64,000 nucleotides of DNA. Source: Gymnogyps californianus. Lineage: Eukaryota > Chordata > Aves > Accipitriformes > Cathartidae. The stretch lies in assembly GCF_018139145.2 (NCBI RefSeq), contig NC_059473.1:63532707-63596706 (forward strand). The letters are read 5' to 3'. Under the pieces are notes generated by a model, which saw only the letters and a list, made by a program, of their open reading frames with translations, was not told where the DNA came from and made no database searches. This document shows positions 12,101 through 23,800 of the stretch, piece by piece (positions within the stretch are counted from its first letter, which is position 1; each line of letters begins with the position of its first letter). A program made the position numbers and the translations under genes.

Positions 12101-14947
12101 GTTTGTACTTCAGTGATGCAGGATCTCTGCTTCCATTTCATAAAAATGAGACTGCTTGAGCCAGGATTACTATAAGGATCCTGAACCATGATGCTTTACA
12201 CTAGATAAGAACTAGCACGTGTCCTTCGCATGTCTCTGCCTTAGTGCCCTTGAGCATACTTGGCACATCAACTGGAGCTTCTACAAATACCGTGCTTTTC
12301 CTCTAGTATATGGCATACTTAACTTGCCCGTACGGTCATTACCTACTTTTCCTTCCGCATATCCAAGCCTCAGACACCTTTATGAAGTTCTTTTCTGGCT
12401 AGCCTCTCCCAACAGACTGGCTTGGCTGGACGGGTTTCCTGGGAGGTCAGCCATTCCCCTGTGTTTAGGTGTTCTCACCCCAGTGGCTCTCGTCAATTAT
12501 TTCCGGTCTTGGAGACGTATGAGATGCTCTTGACAGGAAATGTCTGATTCCAGTGTCACTGACAAGTCAGTGATGCTGTGGTTTGCACGGTTGAACCAGA
12601 AATACCAAGTTGTACTGACGTGGTGGTGGGATTTCCAAAGCAGGTTTCCTACCTCATGCAGGCAGTCTCTGGGTAAAGAGGAAGATATCTGTGCCAAGCA
12701 TAGAGAACCATGAAGAAGTTGAAGTAGATAAGGATGTTGTTTACTTGTTTCTGAAAGCTTACCCAATAGTAATTGTCAAAACCATTGTTATAACGCTGAA
12801 TGGAGAGCTGCTACTGCAGTATGAAAAACGCTTAGTTGTTCAGACTTGCACAGAAATAAACTTTGTCGCAAGCCCTTTTCTTCCTATATCTCTGTCAGAT
12901 GAGTATCTTACTGTGTCTTTTAACCCCCAAGTGGAAAAGAACCCTAAATATTGGTCTGTCTCAGAAGTTGCCGTCATCAGCTTTCCTTTTGCCCTGATTA
13001 ATTGTGGGACAATGAATGTAAGGCAATGGCCATATGTTTAATACCAATTAATCAGAAGATAATAGCAAACATAAACACTCATTAGTTTTATAGCTGCTCT
13101 GTTTGTATTAATTATTTTTCCTGGCAGCACTGTAGTAAGCAGGTAGTATCAAAAAGTAGGGTGTATGTGTATGATATCTCAGAGCGTTTGTTTAAACATT
13201 CTTCTTTGCCCTGTTATATTTTAAACAATGAGTAGGAGATGAACTTTGACCACTGCATTTCATTTATTGCTTTTTTGGTGACTAAAGGCATTGCTAATAG
13301 CCAAGAGCAAAGGGCTTTATATCCACTAATGGACACTTACCCTTCTTGACCATGTTATCGTGTATAATCTTAATTTTTTACCATTTCTTAAGAAAGGTTA
13401 ATTAGTAGAGATTCTATATGTGAAGTTCTCAGTCTTTGCACAGATAGCTTAAGTAGAGCTAAGTGGCTTTACACTGCAGGTAAGAATTGTTGGTAACACA
13501 GTTGTAATATATGCCAAGCTTCAGAGATGTGTCCTTTTCTCGTGCTTCTCAGGCAAGAAGGGTCAAATCGACTGCCTCCAATTGCATCACATGAATGTGG
13601 TTTCCCAGGGTAACATGAAGCCGATTCCCAGTGTAGTGGAATTTTGTTCTCTTCAGTGTGTGATGGTGTGTTTCAAGCTATTGTTGGTATAGATGTTAGC
13701 CTAATAACATAGAGTGTGACTGCTCTGTGATTGTTGCTATGTCTGCAGCTCAGTGTGTGGTTACCCAGCTTGTGTGTAGGTAGGCAGCTTCATTACAGGT
13801 GGCTTGGTTGCTGTCAGCAGGCAAGTAGAGCTCGGGGTGATTTAGGAAATGGACACCAAGAGCTTACTGAAGTTGCTGCTGCGTTTATGCTGCTTCTGCT
13901 ACCTAGGCCAGAGCTAAGCTCTAGTCTCATGCTCATGATATGCTTCGGTCACATCCATGTGGGCATGCCAGTTGTTTAAGGAGATGGGAGAGAAGGTAAT
14001 GGCTAGACTTACTTTATTGTTCATAAACTAGCAAGACATAATTTAGTGTAAGATTTATTATAAGACTTTTTAGCCATAATGTCAAAGATGACTAGAGCAA
14101 AAGTGAAGACCATACTATCCCTGTTTTCTTTAAATAGTATCAGTGATCTGTAACCAGGTCCACTTTAATGAGGTAGAGAAAGCGAAATTTAATCTTGTGC
14201 CCAAGACCAAAGTAAGGGATAAAATTTATGCTTTCCTGTAACCTGCGGGGTTGCAAGAATTGCGGTTCTTCCACTTCCCTGTCTCTTGCTCCTGTTTTGT
14301 GCAGTGTGCTTCCATACCCGTCCTGCTCATTAGTCTGCTGGAGCCCGAACAGACTTTCTTTGCTGCAACATAGAAGACGTGCAAGAGCATTTGGAGTGAA
14401 TTGTCAGTCCCTGGTCTTCAGAGTGCTTCATCCTGAGGGCTTAGGTGTTGAGAGGGCTCTACTCTGATTCCTGTGCTTGGTCAATTATTGTTTTACTTGC
14501 CTTGAAACTGAAACTGCAAATACTTTGATAAGTGGATCTTATTCCAGTGTTACTGTAGAGATAATTCTTCTACCTTTAATGAAATACCGTTTTGCCACTT
14601 GTGAAATTGTATTTTCCAGTGAACGGAAAACGTATTTTTCATTGCAGCAGGCTGATAGATTAATTTCATCTGGGGGAAATGAGAGTGAGAGCCTGATAAA
14701 TGGGATTCTGGCAGTTTATGTATTGATGACCAAACAGCTCTTTTGGGCTTAGCTAAATTCTGCCTCTTCGGAACTAGTGAGAATTTTGATGTGTGTTTAC
14801 TTGACTCAGATTTGTCTTGAAAACCATCAGTCTTGCTCAGCTTTACTAAACTTCTAATCGTACTTTATCTGAGTATAGTATTTAGTTGCTTTATAGTGCA
14901 CTTGACAGTACGTTTCAGGTGCTTTATAGGCATCATTACCACTACCC

Positions 14948-14965
14948 TTTTTTTTTTTTTTTTTT
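14948..14965 (+). repeat. T18 homopolymer in intron 1
   Basis: Run of 18 thymines. Confidence 0.95.
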
Positions 14966-15670
14966 AATGAGCTTCCATTTGCTGCTTTGATTTGACTTCT
15001 GACCCGTGCTCCACACACTGATCCCTCCTTTGGTCAGAGGAGTTTCTCTCCTGATGTTGTGAACGGAGTTAGTCAGAAATGGGTCTGTCAGAAAAGCTGG
15101 TTTAGGGTATAGGGTTTTGTCTTGGATAGACACCTGGTCCCAAAAGTGCACGTACTTTTTGTGACTTGTTGGAATTGCAGGTAAGAATTGGGCTGTTTCC
15201 CTTGGAAACTGTGATACCAGCCCTGAGGGCTAACCTGGACTTTAGAAATCTGATCTCTTTGTCATGAATGACAACTTCATCTTAAAATACATAACTGCTA
15301 GAGCAAGAAGGAAAACTTCACAGAAGTTGGACCTATTCTAAGGAAGGTACTGCTTTATCAAATGAGATTATCCAGAAGACCTGGATTTCACAGAAGTCTT
15401 AACATGTAAAGGAAAGAGATCCTCTTTAGTTACATAAGAAGTACAAGTATCACAACAGAGTTTCTACCAGTATCTTAGTGTAATTTTTCTTACAAATGTT
15501 TCCTTATTCTTGTGGTCCTTCCCTCCTCTGTTTAAGTAACTCAAGGCTTTTGTTTGGTTTTTTGTATTGCTATGATAGGTATAGGACAGGACCTAAGAAC
15601 ATTTCTTACAGTGTGGCCCCAAGCCAGATTGTGTCAAATGGATTTGGCCAGCTGATCTTGACAGTAATAT

Positions 15671-15695
15671 ACACACACACACACACATATATATA
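15671..15695. repeat. (AC)n(AT)n microsatellite
   Basis: About eight AC units followed by four to five AT units, then a T run. Confidence 0.95.
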
Positions 15696-17608
15696 TTTTT
15701 TTTAAGAGTTATTCTTTCCTTCTTCGTGGTCCTGGGAACTTGCCATTTTAACATAGGATTTCTCAAGTATTTTCTGTATTCTGACTTTGATCAGGCTCTA
15801 TCACTTTATTTTTCTTTTTTTAAGTAATATTTCTCTTTTAATCTTAGTTTTGCAACTCTAGTGAGAGCACGTTATCTTGCAAGATTTGAGAATTAAGTCA
15901 TGGCAAATTGCACAAATTTTCCTCCTGCTCAGTATAATAGAAATGTACCATAGACTTACAGTTGGTCAAGATTAGACTTTTATATGAATAAGAGTAGTTA
16001 AAAATAGAGCTTGTATTATGGCAACTTCCTAAAGAAAATAAACAAACAAGCCCTAATCTCACCCAAACAAAATATAGTAGCAATGTTGTCATTCTTGTTT
16101 GGCTTTTATGATGTCTCAGTTTCCTAAAATTAAAGTCAGTGTATGTATGGTCTTAGCAATGCACTGCCTTTTTAACTTCAATAAAATGTATTTGGTGGAA
16201 TCCACAGTGCAAATATTTATGTGAAGTTGGACAGAGGGAGGTTCTTAGAACACAAATTATGAAACTTTTAGAAAACATAATTTAATACTAGATTTTTGAG
16301 GGGAAAAGTTTCCCTTTTTTTATACCATGTTAGTCTCCTCCCTTTTAATCTTGTTTCTTAAAGAGCCTAAGCTTGTATAGGCAAATGTTGTCTGTTCATA
16401 TCCCTGTGTGTGTCTATCCTTTTTTCAGCTTTTTAATAATTTCTAAGCCTGTAGGCCGGTTACAGTAAAGTATGACTGAAGAGTAGATGTCTCAAAGATG
16501 TTACTTTCCAACAAGTTGGAGAGACGCCCTTACTGCCTTCCCAGTTGGGAGCATGGCCACAAGGCTTATCTTTTATTGAATATCTTCATTACAGTTTTGA
16601 TGATCTAAGTAAACAGGCAAGGTGAAAAGTTGTGGTTAGAGGTAGAATCTCTTATTAGATCAATTAGAGTAGAGAAACTTGAGGGTATGTAAGCTTTTTG
16701 CCTACAGAGCTTGTCTTGCTATCTGTCTTTTCTGTCATAAAAGCATCTGCAGGAAGGGGAAAGCAGGGAGAGACACTGGAAACCAGGCTGCTTTTTTTTG
16801 TTCTACTCTTAACAGAAGTACATTTCTCGGGGGGGCGGGGATTTCTGAAAGAAAGGAAAAAACTGAATTGGGTGAAGAGACAGAACGATGTTTGCAGGAG
16901 AGGTGGAGATGAGATAGTTTTCTTGTTTTGCTCTCTTGATCCCACAAGCCTTTTGCAGTGGAAATATGCTGCCTGTTAGAAGCCTTAACTATTTCTGCTG
17001 ACACTTTGTAATTGCCTCTTGTTTTACTTTGGTGTGAATCTGGGCAAGTGAAATACGTGTTTTAAGAGAAATTGTGGACTACAATCCTTGTTCTGTAAGC
17101 ATTTGTGAATGTACTTAGTTTTATTCAAGCAGGTAAATTTTATTATGAACAGAATTCTCCACACAATAAAGTTCTTATTTATATGGGGGTTTGTGTGGCT
17201 TTACTCCCTCTTTCCTTCTCTTCTGCTGTACCTTGTCCATCCGTCCCTCCCCCCCCACCCCCCCTTCCCTCTCATCTTTCTATATGAATCAAAACAGATC
17301 TGAACGGTAATTGATACTGGAACTTTACTTTTGCCTTTCTTTCAATTTCCAGCTGTTTTATTCCAAAGTTCTAATACAGATATACAGTATGTTCTGCAGT
17401 GATGTAAATATTGCATGAATTTTTATTGCAACTTGCACAGAGAGTGAAAATACATATCCAATGTAACTTTTTCTTTTTTTTTTCCATAAAGTCATCAATC
17501 ATCATGTGTAGATTAACCAAACAGATTTTATTCTCCAAGGCACCAAATGAGCTTTTTGCCTTTTCTTGATTACTGATGTTTTTACTTGAGGAAATGAAGG
17601 TCTCATTT

Positions 17609-17656
17609 AAAGGAAAAAAAGGGGGAGGAAGGAAGAAAGAAAGAAAAGAGAAAAAA
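17609..17656. repeat. 48-nt uninterrupted purine tract
   Basis: All A/G on the + strand, including G5 and GGAA/GAAA units, about 200 bp upstream of the exon at 17,853. Such tracts can form triplex structures; no evidence here that it does. Confidence 0.85.
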
Positions 17657-17852
17657 TTAAACCACATCCTGCTGACTATATTCAAAATTCAGACATAACA
17701 GCTAAGATGGGGAAATCCCTCTAGGTCTCTTATTTCCTACTTAAAATTGAGTGGTCTTATCACAGCAAATTGTGTGAAGAGACATGGCCTAGAAGTATTT
17801 GGCTGTCAGAAATGTATGGCATTGACAATAAATTTTTCATTTCTTTCTGCAG

Positions 17853-17992
17853 ATATTGCTGTCGTAGAGATGAGTGATGCCTTCCGTCAGCCTTCCTTGT
17901 TCTACCACCTGGGAGTCAGGGAGAGCTTCAGCATGGCTAACAACATTATCCTCTACTGTGATACAAATGCGGAGTCTCTGCAGTCACTGAAG
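17853..17992 (+). CDS. MAP3K5: MAP3K5 exon (second coding exon), thioredoxin-binding domain
   Basis: 140 nt. The first two bases complete an Asp codon begun in the upstream exon (phase 1 entry), followed by 46 codons starting IAVVEMSDAF and ending CDTNAESLQSLK, about human residues 150-196. It includes the conserved FRQPSLFYHLGVRESF segment of the N-terminal domain that binds thioredoxin and helps autoinhibit the kinase. The acceptor is TTTCTTTCTGCAG; the donor is AAG|GTAGCT, rather weak. The exon ends in phase 0. Human ASK1 reads NSDS where this bird reads NAES. Confidence 0.97.
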
Positions 17993-19310
17993 GTAGCTCT
18001 GAATGGAAAAATGGGGTGTGGGGAGGGGGCAAGTCACAGTTGGTCCAACTCTTGAAATAGGTCCTCTGTTTCCATAGGAAATACAGATGCTGCTTGTGGT
18101 TCACGAAAGAATAGCAAAAATATTCTGAGGCCTGGAAAACATGTCCAGTGAAATGCTGAAAAACTCAGTTTAGTTTTCCCAAGAGAAAGATTTAGATGAC
18201 TTCATCACAGTCAGTTAAATACCTAGGTGTTAAATGGCTCTTTACAGAAACAGAAGCTTGACAAATTTGAGATGAGAAGTAAAATATATGGTTTTGTCAT
18301 TCAGGGGAATTACTGGTGTTTGGGGTTAATTGTTACAGTAATAACAATTGGGTGACAATGGTAGTGTGTAGGGGGCAGCAAAATAATCCTTAAGTTTTAG
18401 CTCCTGTGTAAAGTAGCAGTTTTCTGCCAAACCTGATGGGGCCCCAGATGGCCTCTGGTATGTCTTGCTGAACTACAGCTGTTTATATCAGGTACCTGCA
18501 GGATTGCTGTGCTGGAGATTACCAGCAGCGTCGCAGAGTTAGTAAAAACAAAACTTGTGCCTGGTCCTCAGGGCCGCAGTTCACTGTATGGTAGGTTGGT
18601 TTAAGGCAACGTGGTGGTTTAAGGTAATCTATGGGGCTGTGAATTATGTCAGCCGAGGAGTTGATACTTACTTCCTCCTGCAACTCTACTAAAGATTTAG
18701 TAACTTCCATAGGGATGGGCGAAGGCAGACAACTTGGATGGGAGTCTTTTCAATTACTTCCCCTCCCTCAGATTCATTGGCTCTGATCAGGAGGTGCTTT
18801 ATGCTATTGCACTTCCATTCTAGGCATTGCTGAAAAGAAGCATTTTAAGTAAGCAGCTTGGTGAGTCAGACTGCAATCTGGGCACTGCCGCCTCTCATGA
18901 AGGGTTTGCTTTCACTGCTTCTGGCTAGTGCAGGATATTTGTTTTTGATTCTGTCCCATTATTTGCAGCTTGGCCCTCTATTGGGAGGGACATACGTTGA
19001 GTAAATCAGTTTCTTCCCCTTGCTCTTCCCTCCAGATTTTCTTGGCCAACTGGACTGGTTGCAATCCAATTATTTCCTTTCTTTTTGCAACACAAAGAGT
19101 ATACAGATAAAAGCCCTAAAAATAAAACTGCTAATGACAAAAGACCTATCTGTGGCTTGAATTCAATTATGCAAGTACAATGATCTACAGTATAAGCAGA
19201 GCAGAATTTCATTGTACTGGGTAAGGAGCCAAATACCCAACTCCCACTGAAAATCACTTGGAGTGAGGCACCAGGCTTCCTTGGACACTTGGGAGAATTT
19301 TTGCTAGTTT

Positions 19311-19385
19311 AGGAGCTGGACTTTGCAACTGGGTCACGTGCAGGGTTCCCACTGACATCAGTGGAAGCCCAGTTCTGCACAGGGA
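19311..19385. repeat. Possible ancient DNA-transposon-like repeat with palindromic core
   Basis: The core CCCACTGACATCAGTGGAAG is nearly self-complementary and resembles the 'cattgacttcaatgg' type repeats common in turtles, crocodilians and birds. Flanked by GGAGCTGGACTTTGCAACTGG. Tentative. Confidence 0.35.
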
Positions 19386-19799
19386 GACTTGGATGTCCCA
19401 GTTGCCACTGGTACAGTGCCCACTGAAAGACTCCCTTGAGTTTCCTTTAGCTTTGAGCTGGGCCCATGTTTCTGCTTTTGATAGTTTGCAGGAAAGTCTT
19501 CAGAGAGCAAGACCCCTTCCGTATTATTTAGTGACTGGCTGAAAAAAGTAGTTATGGGCATGCCTGGGCATCTTCTGAGGCAATGTTTGTTCCTGTGTTT
19601 GCTACAGCCACCAGATAAGAGTAGAAGCAATGCAGTAGTCTGTGTGCTGTTTTAATCTTGTATAGAAGGTGGTGAATTCAAAAACTGAAAATGATCATGG
19701 AAATGCAGGAACTACAAAAGCGCAGCACATGATTTAACTGGGGTACAAAGCAATGTACGTAAACTTTTGCTGGTGGAAAATTCCTCTATATGAACATTC

Positions 19800-19921
19800 T
19801 GATCAGGGTGGACGGGGCTTTGAGCAACCTGATCTAATGCAAGGTGTCCCTGCTCATGCCAGGGGGTTCAACTAGATGATCTTTAAAGGTCCCTTCCACC
19901 CTAAACTGTTCTATGATTCTA
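19800..19921 (+). mobile_element. CR1 LINE 3'-end fragment
   Basis: TTTGAGCAACCTGATCTAATG, AAGGTGTCCCTGCTCATGCC, GGGGGTTCAACTAGATGATC and GGTCCCTTCCACCCTAAAC, ending TTCTATGATTCT: the complete 3' end of avian CR1 in sense orientation, about 120 bp, 5'-truncated. Confidence 0.93.
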
Positions 19922-20580
19922 CATACGTACATGTATAGGTTTGTATATTTATGTATATAAACATATTTATGTCCCATACTTCAAAAGCTAGCAACAGTCG
20001 TATGTGAAACATGTCCCCTCAACAGGGGGAAGAGCAGTTTTATGGAAGCCTGACTTAGGCAACATGGAAAGTATGAGGTGCCTTGGTTTGACACTGTGTT
20101 TGTTTTTAATGCTGTGGTGTAGGTGAAGCTGCTTAGTGGTCCCTGTGGTAGAGGTGTAGCATAGCTGTCTGATAAATCTGGCAGGGCTATCAGTTGCTGG
20201 GATCAGAACTTGCTGAAACATTTTCCTGAAAGCAAGGTCACTGTCCACAAGTGGTTCACACTTGGGCTGTGCCACCCAGATTAGAGTGCAAGAACCAGCC
20301 CTTTCCATCTGTGTGTGCTCTGGCATCCTGTTCTCTGAAACTTTACATTTAAAATCTGAAGATACATTCTTTGCATCAGACTTCTTAGAGCAATGTGAAT
20401 TTCAACCAGTTTTGGAATATTTTAAAACCTCATAGAAATACAGCTTTTACTATTCTTCACAGTTTCTTCTGCTGGCAGCAAAATGTTACTTAAAATATTT
20501 AACTTCTCAAATGTGAGTGCATGTGTATTAATAGTCAACTTTTGGACAGCATCCCTCTAGGAAAATTTATATAGGGAGGG

Positions 20581-20660
20581 GTATGTACATGTGTGCATGG
20601 GTGTATATATATGTATATCCAGATGCACACACTACATATGCTCCTGTGTATATATAGGAT
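20581..20660. repeat. TG/TA-rich low-complexity stretch
   Basis: Alternating GTGTGCATG, GTATATATATG and GTGTATATATAGG units, about 210 bp upstream of the microexon. Confidence 0.75.
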
Positions 20661-20871
20661 GTATGTATCTACTTGGTTCCATAGTCATTTTGTCTCTCCT
20701 GAGACAATACTTGATTTATATTGATTTGACAGGCATAGAAAACATCTACCAACCAGCCTTTTCCTGTCATGTGTCTGTAAACGTTAATATTAGCAAGTCA
20801 TACTGATCAGATATCTTTCCTAGTAGTTGTTCAGTGCTATCAACCACTTTTTTTTTTCTTTTTTATTCCAG

Positions 20872-20895
20872 GAAATTATTTGCCAGAAGAATAAT
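20872..20895 (+). CDS. MAP3K5: MAP3K5 24-nt microexon carrying the Cys200 equivalent
   Basis: Only 24 nt, coding for EIICQKNN (human EIICQKNT, residues 197-204). It enters and leaves in phase 0, so skipping it would remove eight residues without a frameshift. The acceptor follows a strong T-rich tract and the donor is the perfect GTAAGT. The Cys codon at 20,881-20,883 corresponds to human Cys200 in the thioredoxin-binding domain. It is certain from the match to ASK1 and from frame continuity between the flanking exons, although it is too short to stand out as an ORF. Confidence 0.95.
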
Positions 20896-23800
20896 GTAAG
20901 TATGATTTCTGGGTGCCAGTTGAATTCTAGGCATTCCAAACTTCTGTTCCATTTAATGTTGTTTATCTTATGTTTTCCACTTGAATCATTTAACACTCTC
21001 CTACTGTATTTTACAGAGTTAGATGCAGAATTCTGGAAATCCTAGCAGCAAATCTGTGTATATCACTTAGTTGCTAGGTACCAGGCTCACTTCTTACATT
21101 GCCTCTATCTATCAGTGGTATTTTCCTTGCTGCCTTTACTTGTCTGTCATATTTTTTCACACACCATTTACATCTGTCATCTTGTGGTTTTTTTTTCTGT
21201 TGCCTTTTTCTGTACAGTGTTCTTTAGTGTTTTTAAAAAAATACTCTATTGAAAAGGAGAGTTATTTGGAAACTGATGCTCATTTTAGAAACCCATAGCT
21301 ACAGCTATGAAAATATATATATTTATAAAGAGAGAGAGTGTGTGTATTTTATTTCTGGAAGTTGAGTCCTGGAGCCTGTTAGTCCTAGTGCAGTGCAGAT
21401 CCCAGTAGTCCGTCTGTGACTGCCAGTCATTAAACTGTTAGTTTTCTGCACCTTGGCATCCCTCTGGTTTCTGAGGTTGGCCTTGCAAATCGCCCTTCCC
21501 TTTTTCACTCCCAAGTTCAAGGGAGGCAGACCTGTGACTGTGAGAACACTGCTTTCTCAATGTGGTTTGTGCTGAAGCAGCAGGGCCAGTCATGTCAGAA
21601 TATATATCTGGCATGTTGAGTTGTTCTTGGCTTCACTTTGGGACTTACTGGTAGCCATATATGCTAAGATATAATTTTATAGTGGTTAATCAGTGGTGTG
21701 CAGATATCCTGAGGTGCTATGTGTATGCTGTACAATTCCATATATTTGAATAAACTTTCCTAAGGGGCATATGAACTATTTAATTTTAGAAATTGGTCAG
21801 GTTTTATTTCCCACAGTGTTAAAACTGCCATAAAACCTGCAGTATTCCTGGTTTTACTTTTTTATTTAACAGTGAAATTCATGGATTAAGTACTGACTTC
21901 TGCCAGTGTGAAACATCATCCTTTGAAAAGGATGCAGTTACCTACTATAGCAGATAGAGTTTCTAAAGATGGCTTCAAAACCAGTGCAAGCTTTGGCCCT
22001 AACGCTGCATTTTAAGTTACATATTATTTTTTTATTAAAAAAAAAAAAAAGCAAAGAGGGTTCCATATAGAGTTTCTGTACAACTCGTAACCAAAAAGTG
22101 CTTTTCAGAGACTCACAGAATGCTGTGAATGATATGCTAGACTAAAGATCTCTCGCCTTTCTGTAATGAAAGTGGGGTAAATGATCAGTTAGGCCTTTAC
22201 ACAAACCGAAAGAGAACAGTAAGGCCTTTCTTGTAAATGAATGTATTGCATTCTGTATCTTTGTTCTGGTGGCCCAGGATCTAGGGAATGATGTGTGACT
22301 AATGTAATGTCCCTGGGAGGGTAGGGGGAAAGAGCTCTGTTAGCAGGAAACCAGCAGGAGATGACTGGTACAGGGAGATGTAAAACCTTTACCTCCTGGT
22401 AAAAGGGAGATGCTGTCGTCTTGTCCTATTTTTAAATGACAGTCCCTGAAGCTCAAGGAGAGGTACGATAACTTGGCCTTCATCTGTTTGAGAAAGGATT
22501 GTTCTGTTTTCCATTTAAATTTGGATAGGTGGCTGTGAAACCGTCACTTATCACTTTTAGAAATGTTTCAATGTATGCCACAAACAGAATGTGTTCCTTG
22601 AGAGTCTCAGATGTTTTCAAGCACACCCACATAACATCTTTTCTGGGAGGAAGTATTTTCCCAGGGATTAGAACAGGGAAGTCAGTGAAACTAGCTTAGC
22701 AACTCTGCAACTGATCTATTTTTTCCTCCTTTTTCCTCGTTTTTTGGCATGATGTCAGCCAAATTACCTGAAGTAGACTTCTCACAATGTTGGTGCATGC
22801 CTAACTATTGAATATAATTCCTGCTTTATGAAAATCATGTTTCTGCATAAATTGTAAGACTCTTGGATAAATGGGTATGACAAAGGTGCTGTTCTTGAGA
22901 GGCTGTGACTGTGATGCCCTCCCTTACCAAAAATAGTCATACGAATGATTATGTGAGGTTGCAAATATGAAAAAATGAAATTCACATATGAATAAACCAG
23001 GAGTTCAGTCCTGCTGTTCTAGAACATGTTTTTTAATAGCACGCAAACATCAGCCCTAACAGGACAATGATATCCCTGGCACCAGGGGATTAAAAAGGCT
23101 GCAAAATGAGTGCGTGCGTGTATCTATATATATGTGTCTAACTGAAGTGCCTTGTGTTAGCTTTTCCTGAACCTTGTATCCCTAAAACTAGTGGGGAGAA
23201 AAAAAAAAATCCATTACCAACTGTTTTGTTCTTTGTTCTGACTGGATTTTTGTGCTTCCTAATAATAGTCAATACAATGTTGCAGAGCTAGGATAAGCTG
23301 CCTGGAGCCTGTCAGGGCAGAGCAGTGCAAGATAACATAGACTCATTTCCTGTTATATGTGGTTTTATAGCTATTTAGTTGGACCTCTTCCAACTGTTGC
23401 AGTAATACCAAAACCGTACATTTTTACAGGGAGTGATACTTCGACAGGAGGCAGTTACTTTGATATTTGAAAGCTTAAGTTCAGTTTTTGCTGTTATCTG
23501 ATTTTTGAGGTCAACCAAGCAGCAGAGGCATTCTAGAAATTACTAGTAAAGAGTTTCAGTCACAAGGAGATGTTGGTATAAAGGTTACAGTTCATGGCTG
23601 TACTTTGCTTGTTTTAGCTCGCTGGTTTTTATTTCATCCTAATTCTCCCTGGTTTGAATCTTACCAACTTTGGAGAAAAGCTGCAGGTCAGGTTCCAAAC
23701 GGCCATTTATTCAGTTTTTTTTAAAATCTCGCTTCTTGCTGAATCTGAGGAAGTTTAATGTGCATGCGTTATGCACATGGTTTGCAACCAATTGCAGTAA

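Larger units (their letters stand above)
1..17852 (+). other. MAP3K5: MAP3K5 intron 1 (3' part)
   Basis: No exon of any gene is recognisable in these 17.8 kb. The stretch is AT-rich and contains old CR1 pieces (about 3,890-4,135, 5,857-5,935 and 7,840-9,190), a MIR-like remnant (about 785-985), T18 at 14,948 and an (AC)n(AT)n repeat at 15,671. The intron ends in TTTCTTTCTGCAG before the first visible exon. The assignment to intron 1 is inferred because the exon at 17,853 matches the second coding exon of ASK1 and no GC-rich first exon is present. Confidence 0.8.
17993..20871 (+). other. MAP3K5: MAP3K5 intron 2
   Basis: 2,879 bp. It contains a CR1 3' end (about 19,800-19,921), a palindromic old-repeat remnant near 19,311-19,385 and TG/TA-rich sequence at about 20,581-20,660. 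It ends in a long T-rich tract, CTTTTTTATTCCAG, upstream of the microexon. Nothing else is recognised. Confidence 0.9.

Noticed and set aside
12691..13041. 116-codon + strand ORF in intron 1
   Set aside because: No recognisable domain, no splice or promoter context, and a length expected by chance in 64 kb.
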